Assembly: GCA_009695095.1 (NCBI GenBank)
Contig: SIBQ01000001.1
Span: 2,501 to 66,500, forward strand
DNA: 64,000 nt
From: Lacunisphaera sp.
GTDB taxonomy: Bacteria > Verrucomicrobiota > Verrucomicrobiia > Opitutales > Opitutaceae
Reading direction: 5' to 3'
Each line of letters starts with the position of its first letter. Positions within the stretch are counted from its first letter, which is position 1. This document shows, one piece after another, positions 1 to 9,199 of the stretch. The notes beneath the pieces are model-generated. The model was not told the origin of the DNA and searched no databases. It saw nothing but the letters and a program-made list of their open reading frames with translations. The translations under genes were made by a program, and so were the position numbers.

Positions 1-771
1 TACATCGAGAAATACATCGAAAAACCGCGCCACATCGAGTTCCAGATCCTCGCCGACAGCCACGGCAAGGTTCTCCATTTGGGCGAACGTGATTGCTCTG
101 TGCAGCGCCGCCATCAAAAGCTGATCGAAGAATCTCCCTCCCCGTTCCTGAACGCCGATCTGCGCAAGAAAATGGGCAAGGCCGCCGTCAAGGCCGCCGA
201 GGCCGCCGAATACCAAAATGCCGGCACGATCGAGTTCCTGGTCGATGCGAAAGGTGATTACTTTTTCATCGAGATGAACACGCGCATCCAGGTCGAGCAT
301 CCTGTCACCGAGGAAGTGACTGGCATCGACCTGATCAAGCAGCAGATCAACGTGGCGAATGGCGAAAAACTCGGCTTCGACCAGGGCGATATTAAGTTCG
401 AGAAACACGCCATAGAGTGCCGAATCAATGCTGAGGATCCCGCCCGCAACTTTACTCCCTCCCCCGGCACGATCAGCCTCTACTACGCGCCGGGCGGCCA
501 CGGGGTGCGCGTCGACTCGCACGCATATAGCGGCTACGTAATTCCGCCTTTTTACGACAGCATGATTGGCAAGCTCATCTGTTTTGGTTCCACCCGAAAG
601 GTCGCCCTGCAGCGCTCTTACCGCGCCCTGAGTGAATACCTCGTGCGCGGCATCAAGACCACCATCCCGCTCCATAAGGCGATCATGAGCGACCCGGTCT
701 TTATCGAAGGCAAAGCCACTACGGCTTACATGGAAGACTTCATGTCCCGCACCCCGACCGACCTTTTCTGA
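1..771 (+). CDS. accC: Biotin carboxylase subunit of acetyl-CoA carboxylase, 3' part
   Basis: The reading frame is open from the first base of the window, so about the first 200 residues lie upstream; 256 residues are visible. Biotin carboxylase uses ATP and bicarbonate to carboxylate the biotin on AccB, the first step of fatty acid synthesis. The visible part carries the family hallmarks: [11 protein letters not shown] near residue 30, [16 protein letters not shown] with the conserved Glu, Asn, Arg and His near residues 90-105, ECRINAEDP, and [12 protein letters not shown] in the C-terminal domain. The end matches the usual end of AccC. Its accB partner would be upstream, outside the window. 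Identity is very secure. Confidence 0.96.
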   Translation, partial: YIEKYIEKPRHIEFQILADSHGKVLHLGERDCSVQRRHQKLIEESPSPFLNADLRKKMGKAAVKAAEAAEYQNAGTIEFLVDAKGDYFFIEMNTRIQVEHPVTEEVTGIDLIKQQINVANGEKLGFDQGDIKFEKHAIECRINAEDPARNFTPSPGTISLYYAPGGHGVRVDSHAYSGYVIPPFYDSMIGKLICFGSTRKVALQRSYRALSEYLVRGIKTTIPLHKAIMSDPVFIEGKATTAYMEDFMSRTPTDLF

Positions 772-800
772 GTCCCGCAAAGCACAGCCCCAACTCTCAA

Positions 801-831
801 TTTAACCGCGATGCCTCGTGTCGCAGTTAAA
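801..831 (+). other. Inverted repeat after accC
   Basis: TTTAACCGCG and CGCAGTTAAA form a 10-base stem with one mismatch around an 11-base loop. It sits 30 bases after the accC stop and ends exactly where the first possible ATG of the next gene (831) begins. It could be a weak terminator for accC or a control hairpin; there is no U tract. Its overlap with 831 is one reason to prefer the later start at 849. Confidence 0.35.
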
Positions 832-848
832 TGCTTATAGCCCCGCGC

Positions 849-1967
849 ATGAGCCGACACGCCTTCTGGATCGCCTCGATGTTTTTTGGGGTGTTGGTGC
901 TAGCCAAATTCGACCCCCAATCCGGCTTCACCAGTCTGATTCGTTTCGGGGAGAAGTGGCAGTACCGCCGTTCTGGCGCTCTGCAAAATCTCCCGATCAC
1001 CATGGTGCCTGAGTCCAGCGGTTACGATGGGCAATTTTACGCTCAGATCGCCCTCGATCCTCTGCTGCGCAGTCCTGAGTTCACCCAAGTCATCGATTTG
1101 CCCGCTTACCGCGCCCGGCGCATCCTGACCCCCGCCACAGCCGCCCTCCTCGGCTTGGGCAATCCCTGGTGGACGCTCCAAGCCTATGCCTTGCTCAATG
1201 TGCTCTGCTGGTTCGCGCTCGGCTGGCTGCTGCGCCGGCACATTGGCGGCAGCAACTGGCTGGCATTTGCCCGCTGGGCCGGCTGCATGTTCAGCATGGG
1301 GGTGCTGGACAGTGTCCGTCAATCCCTAGTTGATTTGCCTGCACTGCTATTATTGGTCCTGGCGATCCACTCATGGTCGAAGCCTCAATCAGGCCGTTCG
1401 GTTCTTTGGCTGACCCTCGCCAATTTAGCCAAAGAAACCAGCCTGCTTAGTGCGCTCGCATTGCACTGCGATAAATCCCTTGGCCCGTTCCCTTGGCGAC
1501 GTGTGGGCTTAAGTTTGTTGATCGTCATGCTGCCGCTCGCCCTTTGGTCGCTCTACGTGCAGCAGCGTTTCGCCAATAACCCGGGCACAGGCGGCCTTGG
1601 TAATTTTTCCTGGCCCCTGCTCGGCCTGTTGACGCAGGCCAAATATTCGCTGCGGGAAATTTCTCTCGGCAATCTTGACGGTCGTTACAGCTTCAGCCTC
1701 ATTGCCATCATCGGCCTCGCGATCCAAGTCGGCTTTTTCTGGCGCAGTCCGCGTTGCGAATCTTCCTGGTGGCGCGTTGGTGGAGCCAACTCGTTGTTGC
1801 TCATCTTTCTCTCTTCGTGGATCTGGTCGGGTTATTGGGCCGTCTGCCGAGCTGTGCTACCAATGACAATTGCCTTCAATCTCCTTCTCCCCGCCACCCG
1901 CAGCTTCTGGTTTCTCTGGATTCTCGGTAATCTGACCGCTCTCCACGCGGTCTGGCGTTTTCTATAG
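849..1967 (+). CDS. Polytopic membrane protein of unknown function
   Basis: A 372-residue hydrophobic protein with about eight to ten predicted membrane segments. After a first membrane segment it has a polar stretch containing SSGYDGQFYAQIALDP near residue 65. Acidic and aromatic motifs of this kind in the first outer loop are seen in GT-C-like membrane glycosyltransferases and related uncharacterised proteins, so a lipid- or sugar-handling role is possible but not shown. The start is placed at ATG 849; an upstream in-frame ATG at 831 would add six residues but overlaps an inverted repeat. No clear ribosome binding site is visible for either. It stands alone between accC and an oxidoreductase gene. 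Confidence 0.75.
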   Translation: MSRHAFWIASMFFGVLVLAKFDPQSGFTSLIRFGEKWQYRRSGALQNLPITMVPESSGYDGQFYAQIALDPLLRSPEFTQVIDLPAYRARRILTPATAALLGLGNPWWTLQAYALLNVLCWFALGWLLRRHIGGSNWLAFARWAGCMFSMGVLDSVRQSLVDLPALLLLVLAIHSWSKPQSGRSVLWLTLANLAKETSLLSALALHCDKSLGPFPWRRVGLSLLIVMLPLALWSLYVQQRFANNPGTGGLGNFSWPLLGLLTQAKYSLREISLGNLDGRYSFSLIAIIGLAIQVGFFWRSPRCESSWWRVGGANSLLLIFLSSWIWSGYWAVCRAVLPMTIAFNLLLPATRSFWFLWILGNLTALHAVWRFL

Positions 1968-2142
1968 ATCATCAAGAAGACCGCGCGAGCGTTAGATCCG
2001 CCCATTCGCCGAGCGTGCGCGACTCAACGCGCCAAGCTGAACCACCTGACGACGAACCGGTGTTCGCCTGCTCTTCTGCCGGGCTGGCAATCAGGCAAGT
2101 CCACCGTCGCTTCTTCCCGCGCAAGCCCCTCTATTGGCGGAC

Positions 2143-3102
2143 ATGAGGGCTGTCACCTACACTCAATTCGGCGGGACGGAAGTGTTGCGGATATCCGATG
2201 TGGCGGATCCGGTGGCGGGACGGGGTGAACTGGTGGCGCGGGTGCGGGCGGCATCGATGAACCCGCTGGATTGGAAGATCCGGGCCGGCACGATGAACCT
2301 GCTCGCCGGGAAAAGATTTCCCAAGGGCACGGGATTTGATTTTTCCGGCGTCGTCGAATCCTGCGGACCGGAGGTCGTCGGGTTAAAGCCGGGCGACGAA
2401 ATCTTCGGTCAACTTAGTCCATTTGCGCTCGGAAGCGGCACTTTTGCGGAGAAGTGTATCGCCCGGACGACACAGGTGGTCCTCAAGCCGGCCGCACTGT
2501 CGTTTGCGGAGGCGGCGGCAGCTCCCTGCGCGGGCATGTCCGCTCTGCAGTCGCTGCGGCACTGCCAGATCGGCCAAGGCTCGCGCGTGCTTCTGATCGG
2601 GGCCTCCGGCGGGCTCGGTCTTTTTGCGATCCCGATGGCCAAGAGACTCGGCGCACAAGTGACGGCTGTTTGCAGCGGACAGGGCATCGATCTGGTGCGA
2701 CGGCTCGGGGCTGACGTCGTGATCGATCGCCAGAAAGCCAACCCCCTTGCCCTCGGTCAGGAATACGACGCGGTCCTCGACCTCGCGGCGGTCTCCACCT
2801 TCTTCGCGTGCCGCCACCTGCTGGCCCCCCGCGGAATCTACCTCAACACCATGCCGGGTGCCGGAACGCTGTGGAGCCAGTGCTGGACAGCGCTTTTCAG
2901 CGCCCGGAAAGCCCGCGTGCTCATGCTGAAGCCCTCGGCCCGCGCTCTCGAGGAACTAGGCGCCATGATGGCCATCGGCGAGGTCAGGCCCAGGGTGGGC
3001 CGGATATTTCCCCTCGACGTTGACTCCGTGCGGGAAATGCACCGGCTTTCCCAGGATGGCCACGTGCTCGGCAAACTCGTGCTGGAACTACCTGCCAACT
3101 AG
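2143..3102 (+). CDS. NAD(P)-dependent zinc-less alcohol dehydrogenase (quinone oxidoreductase-like)
   Basis: A 319-residue medium-chain dehydrogenase/reductase. The N-terminal GroES-like fold begins MRAVTYTQFGG and contains SMNPLDWKIRAG and KGTGFDFSGVVE, typical of the quinone oxidoreductase branch. The NAD(P)-binding Rossmann motif GASGGLGLFAIPMAKRLGA lies near residues 150-170. The Cys and His ligands for catalytic zinc are absent, as is usual in this branch. The substrate cannot be told. ATG 2143 is preferred; a TTG at 2134 would add three residues. The gene appears monocistronic and is followed by a small hairpin with a TTTT run (3108-3126). Confidence 0.88.
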   Translation: MRAVTYTQFGGTEVLRISDVADPVAGRGELVARVRAASMNPLDWKIRAGTMNLLAGKRFPKGTGFDFSGVVESCGPEVVGLKPGDEIFGQLSPFALGSGTFAEKCIARTTQVVLKPAALSFAEAAAAPCAGMSALQSLRHCQIGQGSRVLLIGASGGLGLFAIPMAKRLGAQVTAVCSGQGIDLVRRLGADVVIDRQKANPLALGQEYDAVLDLAAVSTFFACRHLLAPRGIYLNTMPGAGTLWSQCWTALFSARKARVLMLKPSARALEELGAMMAIGEVRPRVGRIFPLDVDSVREMHRLSQDGHVLGKLVLELPAN

Positions 3103-3149
3103 GGCCGGACCAGGTGGTCAGGTTTTAAGTCTTTAAGTCCCCTCGCCGA

Positions 3150-3536
3150 TCAGCGGTCGGGGCGGAACCACTCCTCCAGGAGCGGCAACAGTGGGTCGCG
3201 CTGGCTGAACCCGAGGGCCGAGCGAACGGGGCAACCAAGCTTTATTTTGAAGTTTTTTCCGGGGCATGCGGCCAGCAATTCCCTGTCCGGTCAGCCACGG
3301 CAACTCGGCGCTACGCAGTCCTATGGCGCGAGGTGCAGGTGCGCGAGCGGTTTGAGTTCCAGCGTGAGTTCGAGCAGTTGTTCTCCGGTCCGCCCGCGCG
3401 CGATCAACCGCTGTGGGCCCGGCACCATCGGAAAGAAAAAGCTGCCGGAATAACCTCCGCGGCCGTCAGGCTCTCCCGACCCAGCATCCAGGCCATCAAA
3501 AAGTATCTCCGCCTGGTCAAGATACGGTAATAGCAC
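3150..3536 (-). pseudogene. Decayed minus-strand gene, family not recognised
   Basis: This gap of about 440 bases between two convergent genes is not random sequence. On the minus strand 3150-3290 reads as a convincing protein end (GCPVRSALGFSQRDPLLPLL, then a short acidic-aromatic tail and a stop). Upstream, in another frame, 3321-3536 also looks coding (GQLLELTLELKP-like leucine-rich text after a proline/glycine stretch). The two parts are separated by stops and at least one frame change. I could not assign a family. It may be a relic gene; the evidence is codon-like texture only. Confidence 0.35.
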
Positions 3537-3545
3537 GCAAGCCGG

Positions 3546-4424
3546 TCAGCTGTCCGGAGCCTCGAAAACCAGATCGCTCCATTCGCCCATAAGGCGTGTG
3601 TCAGCAGTCCAGTCCGGTGCGAAGGCGCCAAATGCGTCCCGCACCTGCGCTGATTCAATCGCCAGGATGCCGCTCAAGACCAGCACGCCCGCCGGAGCCA
3701 CCGCTCCCAGCAACCCGCGTGCATGCTTCATCAATACATCCGCCTGGATGTTTGCCAGCACCAGCTCGGCCTTGCGCCCCGCGAGTCCCGACACCAGATC
3801 ACCCACAAAAAACTCCACCCTACCGGCCAAATCGTTCAATGCCGCGTTCTCCTTGCCCACCTGCACCGCCTCCGGATCATTGTCGAAAGCCACGACCTCC
3901 CGGTAACCCAACTTCACCGCCGACAGCGCCAAAATTCCTGAGCCGCACCCTGCATCGATCACCCCGGCGCCCAATTTGCACTGGTCGGAAAACTTTACCA
4001 TCCTTTCTACCACCAACCTGGTGGTCTCATGGTTGCCCGTCCCAAACGCCATGCCGGGATCCAGCCACAACACTTCCTCTCCCACCGGTAGCACAAAAGT
4101 CTCGCGTTCCCATACTGGCACCCAGTTCAACCGCCCGAATTTCCACGCTTTGAAATGCGCCTTGTAACTGTTCTTCCAATCCGCATCGGGCAGTTCGCGC
4201 ACTACTGGTTCAATTTTGGCCCATGCGGTATCCGCCGCTCCGACTAAGTCCCTCCAAGCTGACATCGCGTCGCCCCGTGATTCAAAATACCCCATGAGCC
4301 AGACGCGCCCGGAGATTTGGTCCTCCAGCACTATGAGTCGCAGCTCCTCGCGCTCCGCCAGCAAATCCTCCAGAGCAGGCACGGCCTCCAATGTCACATC
4401 GGCTTTAAGTTCTAAAACGGCCAC
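3546..4424 (-). CDS. prmA: Ribosomal protein L11 methyltransferase
   Basis: PrmA uses S-adenosylmethionine to methylate ribosomal protein L11. The 292-residue protein has the usual N-terminal substrate domain (VAVLELKADVTLEAVPALED...), the linker with NWKNSYKAHFKAWKFG, the WLDPGMAFGTGNHETTRL motif, and the SAM pocket VIDAGCGSGILALSAVKLG, followed by VLANIQADVL. Length matches the family. GTG 4424 is chosen because it lies two bases after the purN stop and is preceded by GCGAGG at correct spacing; a longer frame exists but runs through purN. It is translationally coupled to purN. Confidence 0.93.
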   Translation of the reverse strand: MAVLELKADVTLEAVPALEDLLAEREELRLIVLEDQISGRVWLMGYFESRGDAMSAWRDLVGAADTAWAKIEPVVRELPDADWKNSYKAHFKAWKFGRLNWVPVWERETFVLPVGEEVLWLDPGMAFGTGNHETTRLVVERMVKFSDQCKLGAGVIDAGCGSGILALSAVKLGYREVVAFDNDPEAVQVGKENAALNDLAGRVEFFVGDLVSGLAGRKAELVLANIQADVLMKHARGLLGAVAPAGVLVLSGILAIESAQVRDAFGAFAPDWTADTRLMGEWSDLVFEAPDS

Positions 4425-4426
4425 GG

Positions 4427-5005
4427 TTACCTCGCTGGCTGGCTCAATCGCTCGATGACCGCTGGCAGCAACTGGTGCTCGGCCGCATGCACTCTGGCGG
4501 TCAGCGTCTCGAGGGTGTCGCCGGGCTCCACCGGCACCTGCGTCTGCTCGATGATCCGCCCGGCGTCCACTTCCTGCGTGACGTAGTGCACGGTGCACCC
4601 GGTGACTCTCACGCCGGTCCGAAACGCTTGGCTAATACTGTCCAACCCGGGGAAGGCCGGCAGCAGGCTCGGATGCAGGTTGATGATATTCCCGACAAAG
4701 GCCTCGAGAAAACCCGGCTTCAACACCCGCATGAATCCAGCGAGCACCACCAAATCCGCCCTCGCCGCTTTGATCGTCGCAATGAACCGCTCCTCGCCCG
4801 GCCCCTCGAGCTTCGTCTTGAACGGCGCGGGATCCACAAAAGTTGCTGGCACACCAAAACGAAGCCCAAGGTCGAGGATGCCGGCGTCAGACTTATCCGA
4901 TAAAATCTGCACCACGCGTGCGGCCCCCAACCGGCCGGCAGCCTGCGCCCGAAGTATAGCCTCCGCGTTGCTGCCCCGCCCAGACCCTAGAATCACGACT
5001 CTCAT
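4427..5005 (-). CDS. purN: Phosphoribosylglycinamide formyltransferase
   Basis: PurN transfers a formyl group from 10-formyltetrahydrofolate to GAR in purine synthesis. The 192-residue protein starts MRVVILGSGRGSNAEAIL, shows GVPATFVDP, VVLAGFMRVLKPGFLEAF, and the catalytic NIINLHPSLLPAFPG with the Asn, His and downstream Asp (TVHYVTQEVDAGRIIEQ). Length fits the family. ATG 5005 has GGAG just upstream. It is the first gene of a two-gene unit with prmA and is divergent from the DUF2937 gene. Confidence 0.94.
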   Translation of the reverse strand: MRVVILGSGRGSNAEAILRAQAAGRLGAARVVQILSDKSDAGILDLGLRFGVPATFVDPAPFKTKLEGPGEERFIATIKAARADLVVLAGFMRVLKPGFLEAFVGNIINLHPSLLPAFPGLDSISQAFRTGVRVTGCTVHYVTQEVDAGRIIEQTQVPVEPGDTLETLTARVHAAEHQLLPAVIERLSQPAR

Positions 5006-5119
5006 CGCTCCAATTAGTTCAAGCCCGGACCCGGAAGCACGCATTATTTCCGTCATCGCCGACAATTGGCTCGCGCACCCCGGCTTGCGTTGGAGGGGGG
5101 GCGGCTTCACGCTTGGGGT

Positions 5120-5662
5120 ATGCCATCCGGCCGGAGTTTCCTGGGCGTCTTCGACAGTCTCATTGATCGCATCCTGTGCGTGCTGGGCGCCGTTTTGTTT
5201 TCTCAAGGCCCTGAGTTCATGCAGCAATACTTGCAACGCCTCGGCGGCCACCTCGACGAAGTCCGCCGGCAGCTCGCGATCTTCCAAGATACCGCCGCTA
5301 AGGCGGGCGTCATGCTCGACCATTTCATCCAGCAGACCGGCGCCAATCCCGATCCTGGTGTCGCCCGGCTGGGCGGAGTGATGTCCGATACCATGGAACG
5401 CGTCGGCTCGCTCCAGTCGGCCCACGACGCCCTGATGCACTCCGCCCTCTGGGAACGCCCGTTCGTGTTTCTACGCCATCTTGATCTCGAGATCACCCGC
5501 GCCACCTGCACGATCTACCAACCCGCGGTGCCCACCACCCTGGAGGGCTTGGCCTACGCCATGGCAGGAATGCTGGTGTTTCTCGCTATCTACCATTTCG
5601 CCCTCAAGCGTGTGCCCGCCCTATTCCGGTGGCATCCCGGCCCCGTCAAAGGGCCAGCCTGA
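5120..5662 (+). CDS. DUF2937 family membrane protein
   Basis: A 180-residue protein with a hydrophobic segment near the N-terminus (SLIDRILCVLGAVLFSQ), a central amphipathic, likely helical region (EFMQQYLQRLGGHLDEVRRQ), and a C-terminal membrane segment (LAYAMAGMLVFLAIYHFAL). The order and the QQYxQRLGGHLDE motif are characteristic of DUF2937, whose function is unknown. ATG 5120 is preferred over an in-frame ATG 54 bases upstream because it begins just before the conserved region. It converges on dnaJ with only nine bases between the stops. Confidence 0.8.
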   Translation: MPSGRSFLGVFDSLIDRILCVLGAVLFSQGPEFMQQYLQRLGGHLDEVRRQLAIFQDTAAKAGVMLDHFIQQTGANPDPGVARLGGVMSDTMERVGSLQSAHDALMHSALWERPFVFLRHLDLEITRATCTIYQPAVPTTLEGLAYAMAGMLVFLAIYHFALKRVPALFRWHPGPVKGPA

Positions 5663-5671
5663 CTGCCCAGC

Positions 5672-6829
5672 TCAGAAAAACTTTTTGGCCTTCTCAAAAA
5701 AACTTTTGGCCATCGGTTGGTCGGTACCGCCACTCAGGCGGGCAAATTCCTCCAGGAGTTTTCTCTGTTCGGCGCTGAGATGAGGCGGGACCTCGACCTG
5801 CACCTTGATGTGCTGGTCGCCGTGTGTGCCACCGCGTAGGTGCGGCATGCCGCGGCCCTTCAGCCGAAAGGTCGTGCCTGACTGTGTGCCGGCCGGGATC
5901 TTCAGCGCCGCCTTGCCCTGCAGCGTCGGCACGTGGATGGTGCCGCCGAGGGTTGCGAGCGTGAACTTGATCGGGATTTCGCAAAACAGGTCGTCACCCT
6001 GACGCTCAAACACCTCGTTGTCTTTCACGTGGACGATGATGTAGAGATCGCCCGCCTCTCCGCCCATCGCACCCGCTTCGCCGTTGCCGGTGGAACGCAG
6101 TTTATTGCCCGTATCAACTCCCGGCGGAATACGGATGTTGACCTTGGTGGTCTCATTGACCCGGCCCTCGCCGCCGCATTTGGCACAGGGTTTTTCGATG
6201 CGCTGGCCCGAGCCGTGACAGGTGGGGCAGGCCTGCCGGACATGGAAGAATCCCCGGGATGTCGTCACCTGGCCGGAGCCTTTGCAGGTTGGGCAAGTCG
6301 TGCGATTGGAACCCGGCTCCGCGCCGTTGCCGTGGCAGTGGGCACACTGGCTCAGCTTGCGAAACGAAATCTCCTTTTCGACGCCGTGTGCGGCCTCCTC
6401 AAGCATGATCTCGATGTCATAGCGCAGGTCGGAACCACGCCCGGCCCCGCCGCCATTGCCATCGTCACCGGAAAACTGGTCGAAGATTCCACCCCCCCTG
6501 CCACCGCCCTGACCAAAGACTTCCCGGAAGATGTCGAATGGATCGTGAAACCCTCCACCACCGAAGCCTCCCGCTCCGCGCGGTCCCGCGCTCTGCTGGA
6601 AGGCGGCATGGCCGAAACGGTCATAGGCTGCGCGCTTCTCCGGATCCTTCAACACCTCGTAGGCCTCGGAGATTTTCTTGAACATCTCCTCCGCCTCCTT
6701 GTTGCCGGGATTTTTGTCCGGGTGATGCTGCACCGCCTTCTTACGGTAGGCTTTCTTCAGGTCCTCCTCGCTGGCGTTCTTCGCCACGCCGAGCAGTTCG
6801 TAGTAATCCTGTTTTTGTCCGGTGGCCAT
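5672..6829 (-). CDS. dnaJ: Chaperone protein DnaJ
   Basis: DnaJ is the Hsp40 partner that delivers substrates to DnaK and stimulates its ATPase. The 385-residue protein has a J domain at 1-72 with the HPD motif at 36-38, a long Gly/Phe-rich linker at about 80-130, four CxxCxGxG zinc motifs at about 160-220 ([32 protein letters not shown]), and the C-terminal substrate-binding domains. It is a full type I DnaJ. It lies three bases downstream of grpE in one operon; dnaK is not in this window and no CIRCE-like operator is visible upstream of grpE. Confidence 0.97.
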   Translation of the reverse strand: MATGQKQDYYELLGVAKNASEEDLKKAYRKKAVQHHPDKNPGNKEAEEMFKKISEAYEVLKDPEKRAAYDRFGHAAFQQSAGPRGAGGFGGGGFHDPFDIFREVFGQGGGRGGGIFDQFSGDDGNGGGAGRGSDLRYDIEIMLEEAAHGVEKEISFRKLSQCAHCHGNGAEPGSNRTTCPTCKGSGQVTTSRGFFHVRQACPTCHGSGQRIEKPCAKCGGEGRVNETTKVNIRIPPGVDTGNKLRSTGNGEAGAMGGEAGDLYIIVHVKDNEVFERQGDDLFCEIPIKFTLATLGGTIHVPTLQGKAALKIPAGTQSGTTFRLKGRGMPHLRGGTHGDQHIKVQVEVPPHLSAEQRKLLEEFARLSGGTDQPMAKSFFEKAKKFF

Positions 6830-6832
6830 GGA

Positions 6833-7378
6833 TCAGGCTTCCCCTTTCTTGGCCGGGCCGCTGGACACGATCACGGAGGCCGGCCGGAGGAGCCGGCCGT
6901 TCAAGGTGTAGCCGGGGCGCACCACCTGCGTCACATGCTCTTCCGCGACATCGGCGCTGGGCTGATGAGAGATACATTCATGGAAATTCGAATCGAAGCG
7001 CTGACCAGCGGGATTAATCTCCTTCAAGCCGTGGCGGGCGAGCGTGCCCTTGAGTTGCTCCAGCACTGACGTCACGCCGGCGACAATCGCCTTCACGTCT
7101 TTCTGCTGGCACGCGGCGGCCAGGCCGAGGCTGAGGTTGTCGAGGACGGGGATCACATCCTCCATCAGGCCGGAGGCGGCGAATTGCCGCAGCTCCTCCT
7201 TCTCCCGAACAGTGCGTTTGCGGAAATTCTCCAGGTCGGCCACTGCGCGCGTGTAGCGGTCGTAGCTCGCCACCGCCTCCTGCTTGGCAGCCGCCAGCTG
7301 TTCCTCCGGCTTTGGGACCGGATTGGCGGGAGTGACTTGGGACGCGTCTTTGATTTCAGTATCCGAGGGTTCGCTCAT
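6833..7378 (-). CDS. grpE: Nucleotide exchange factor GrpE
   Basis: GrpE releases ADP from DnaK. The 181-residue protein has a polar N-terminus, a long helical region (YDRYTRAVADLENFRKRTVREKE, residues about 40-60) that forms the dimer stalk, and the C-terminal beta domain with QRFDSNFHECISH and VVRPGYTLNGRLLRPASVIVS. Length and motifs fit. It is the first gene of a grpE-dnaJ unit; the gene before it on this strand ends about 20 bases further along and may be co-transcribed. Confidence 0.95.
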   Translation of the reverse strand: MSEPSDTEIKDASQVTPANPVPKPEEQLAAAKQEAVASYDRYTRAVADLENFRKRTVREKEELRQFAASGLMEDVIPVLDNLSLGLAAACQQKDVKAIVAGVTSVLEQLKGTLARHGLKEINPAGQRFDSNFHECISHQPSADVAEEHVTQVVRPGYTLNGRLLRPASVIVSSGPAKKGEA

Positions 7379-7397
7379 GAGAGACGAGCACCATAGC

Positions 7398-8148
7398 CTA
7401 AGGCTTCTTTATATCAAGCGAGTCCAGCAGTCCTTCCAATTTTTCCCCGGTCTTCTTGGTGGCATCCTGCAGGGTGTGGCTGACGTCCTTGAGCAGGTTC
7501 GGATTGTTCTTAAGCAGGTTTCCGATCGATTCAGTGACCAGCCCCAGAGCGGCGCCGTTGAATGGGCTGACAAGCTTCTGCACGCTGTCCACGTCTCGCA
7601 TCTCTGAGTTGATGCGGAGATCATATTCTTTGACGACCGGCTTGCGGCCCGAGTGGTCGGTGAAAACGAGTCTGTCGAATTTGAGGACAGGGTGCTTGAT
7701 TAAAAACTCTTGCTTCGTGCTGCTCTGCGCTGGACCGGCCGCCCCTTCCTTGCCGCTGAAACCCTCCTTGAAGGCGAGGGCATTCAGCACGCCCTTTTGA
7801 TCCCGGACTAGCGTGACCCGGGCGATATCGACCACGACCTCATCGGCTACAAAACGATTGCCAAAGCATGAGAATAAATTCGCGTCGGCCCGAAATTCAC
7901 GCAGATCGATGAAATCCTGCACGGGCCAGCCGGCGAGATTTTTTAGCACCAGGCCCCTGATGATTGCATTCGCCGTGAGCGGATTTACCAAAAGCTGGTC
8001 GATTTGACGGTGAAGCCGTCTTGGACTGAATGGTCGAGGCCACGATGCCGGGCAGCTGCTGCACCCACAGGATTGCACCCAGCACCAAGAGCACCCCGAT
8101 GATCAGCAGCATGCGAACTAGCAAGCCGCCACGCGCCAGGCTGCTCAA
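7398..8148 (-). pseudogene. Membrane-anchored AsmA-like protein, frame broken near the N-terminus
   Basis: The N-terminus, MSSLARGGLLVRMLLIIGVL and on to IQSKT, encodes one membrane anchor in one frame; the remaining about 210 residues follow in another frame (IDQLLVNPLTANAIIRGLVL onward). The frame changes near 8005-8017. The join would read TGFTVKID-QLLVNP, a typical AsmA-like start, if one G and one A had been lost from short runs; 751 bases plus 2 gives exactly 251 codons. The body has the beta-rich, repeated hydrophobic pattern of AsmA/DUF748-like proteins and a C-terminal helix (LLKDVSHTLQDATKKTGEKL). It is either a recent pseudogene or a sequencing error in an intact gene. Function unknown, probably envelope related. 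Confidence 0.7.
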
Positions 8149-8162
8149 ATGGCTGGAACCAT

Positions 8163-9104
8163 TTATGGTGTGGAGAAATTTTCTGTCACGAGAATCGTGG
8201 CGTCAGATTGAGCAACAAGGGCGAAGTTACCTGCATAGGGCAATAAAAGGTTGTCGCCCGGTCTGAATGTTGACCCGCCGGCCAAGGTGCCTTGGATCAA
8301 CGAGAGGATGCGAGGCTGCTGCCCGCCGGCAAAGGACACCCGTTCGCCGGCCCGCAACTCCTGGCAACGGATAGTAAACTCGTGGCACTTGGCCAGCACC
8401 CCCTCACCCCGTGCCAGTTGCGGCGGCTTTGCGGGCTTGGCGTTGAGACATTCGAGTGACTCGTGCACGTGCAATGCGCGCGGCTTGCCATCGAGGCCCG
8501 GGCGGCCCCAGTCGTATACCCGGTAGGTCGTTGCGGAGTTTTGCTGGATTTCGAGAATCAGGTTGCCGGCATCAATGGCGTGCATCGTCCCGCTTTCGAT
8601 CAACAGTGAGTCACCCTTGTGCACCCTCAACCGCTCGAGGCACTGATCAACCGTGCCCGCGGCAATGGCACGTTCAAAACTCTCGCGAGTCACTCCCGCC
8701 CGCAAGCCGGCATATACCGTAGCCCCCGCATCGGTCCGGGCAAAATACCAGTTTTCCGTTTTCGGTTCCCCGCCCAGCCGGGCGGAGATGACGGCCGGCG
8801 GATGCACCTGCACGCTGAGCCGGCCGCGACAATCGAGCCATTTCACCAGAATCGGGAATGGCCGCTTTTTCGGCCAGGCCGGTCCCATGATAGCCGCCGT
8901 GTGGCTCGCCATCAATTGGCGCAGAGTTTTCCCCCCCCACGGCCCGCCTGCCACGACCGATTGGGCCTCGGGCCGATCCACCAACTCCCAACTTTCGCCG
9001 ATCGGTGCGGCCCCGGGCAGTTTTCGCCCCAGAAAAAACTCCAGCCCGCGCCCGCCCCACACCCTTTCCTGATAAATCGGGTTGAATTGGATAAATGGCG
9101 TCAT
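8163..9104 (-). CDS. manA: Mannose-6-phosphate isomerase, class I type
   Basis: ManA interconverts mannose 6-phosphate and fructose 6-phosphate, feeding GDP-mannose synthesis or mannose use. The 313-residue protein matches the short bacterial class: NPIYQERVWGG near residue 10, the metal site LSVQVHPP (Gln, His) followed by KTENWY (Glu), and SGTMHAIDAGNLILEIQQNS with the third ligand His. The C-terminal cupin half is present. It is divergent from ftsK. It could supply mannose for the polysaccharide locus in the second half of the window, but nothing here links them. Confidence 0.92.
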   Translation of the reverse strand: MTPFIQFNPIYQERVWGGRGLEFFLGRKLPGAAPIGESWELVDRPEAQSVVAGGPWGGKTLRQLMASHTAAIMGPAWPKKRPFPILVKWLDCRGRLSVQVHPPAVISARLGGEPKTENWYFARTDAGATVYAGLRAGVTRESFERAIAAGTVDQCLERLRVHKGDSLLIESGTMHAIDAGNLILEIQQNSATTYRVYDWGRPGLDGKPRALHVHESLECLNAKPAKPPQLARGEGVLAKCHEFTIRCQELRAGERVSFAGGQQPRILSLIQGTLAGGSTFRPGDNLLLPYAGNFALVAQSDATILVTENFSTP

Positions 9105-9151
9105 GCGTTGTGAGTAAGTAGCTTGCGCAAATCTTGCCGGGGGATTTTACA

Positions 9152-9180
9152 TTGACCCTCCGACCCGATAGACCTGCAAT
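9152..9180 (+). promoter_or_regulatory. Candidate sigma-70-like promoter of ftsK
   Basis: TTGACC at 9152-9157 and TGCAAT at 9175-9180 are separated by 17 bases in the intergenic region between the divergent manA and ftsK genes. A start of transcription near 9187 would leave a very short leader before ATG 9200. Match to consensus is five of six and four of six; such matches also occur by chance. Confidence 0.3.
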
Positions 9181-9199
9181 TATTCGGACCCCCACTCAA

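Noticed and set aside
2086-2098. TGGCAATCAGG, a partial match to the wzm/wzt upstream element
   Set aside because: Only 11 bases match, the second element is absent, and the distance to the next start differs, so chance is likely.
4427-5440. A 337-residue version of PurN with a long N-terminal extension
   Set aside because: The extension runs antisense through the DUF2937 gene and lacks homology-like texture; the family start at 5005 has a ribosome binding site.
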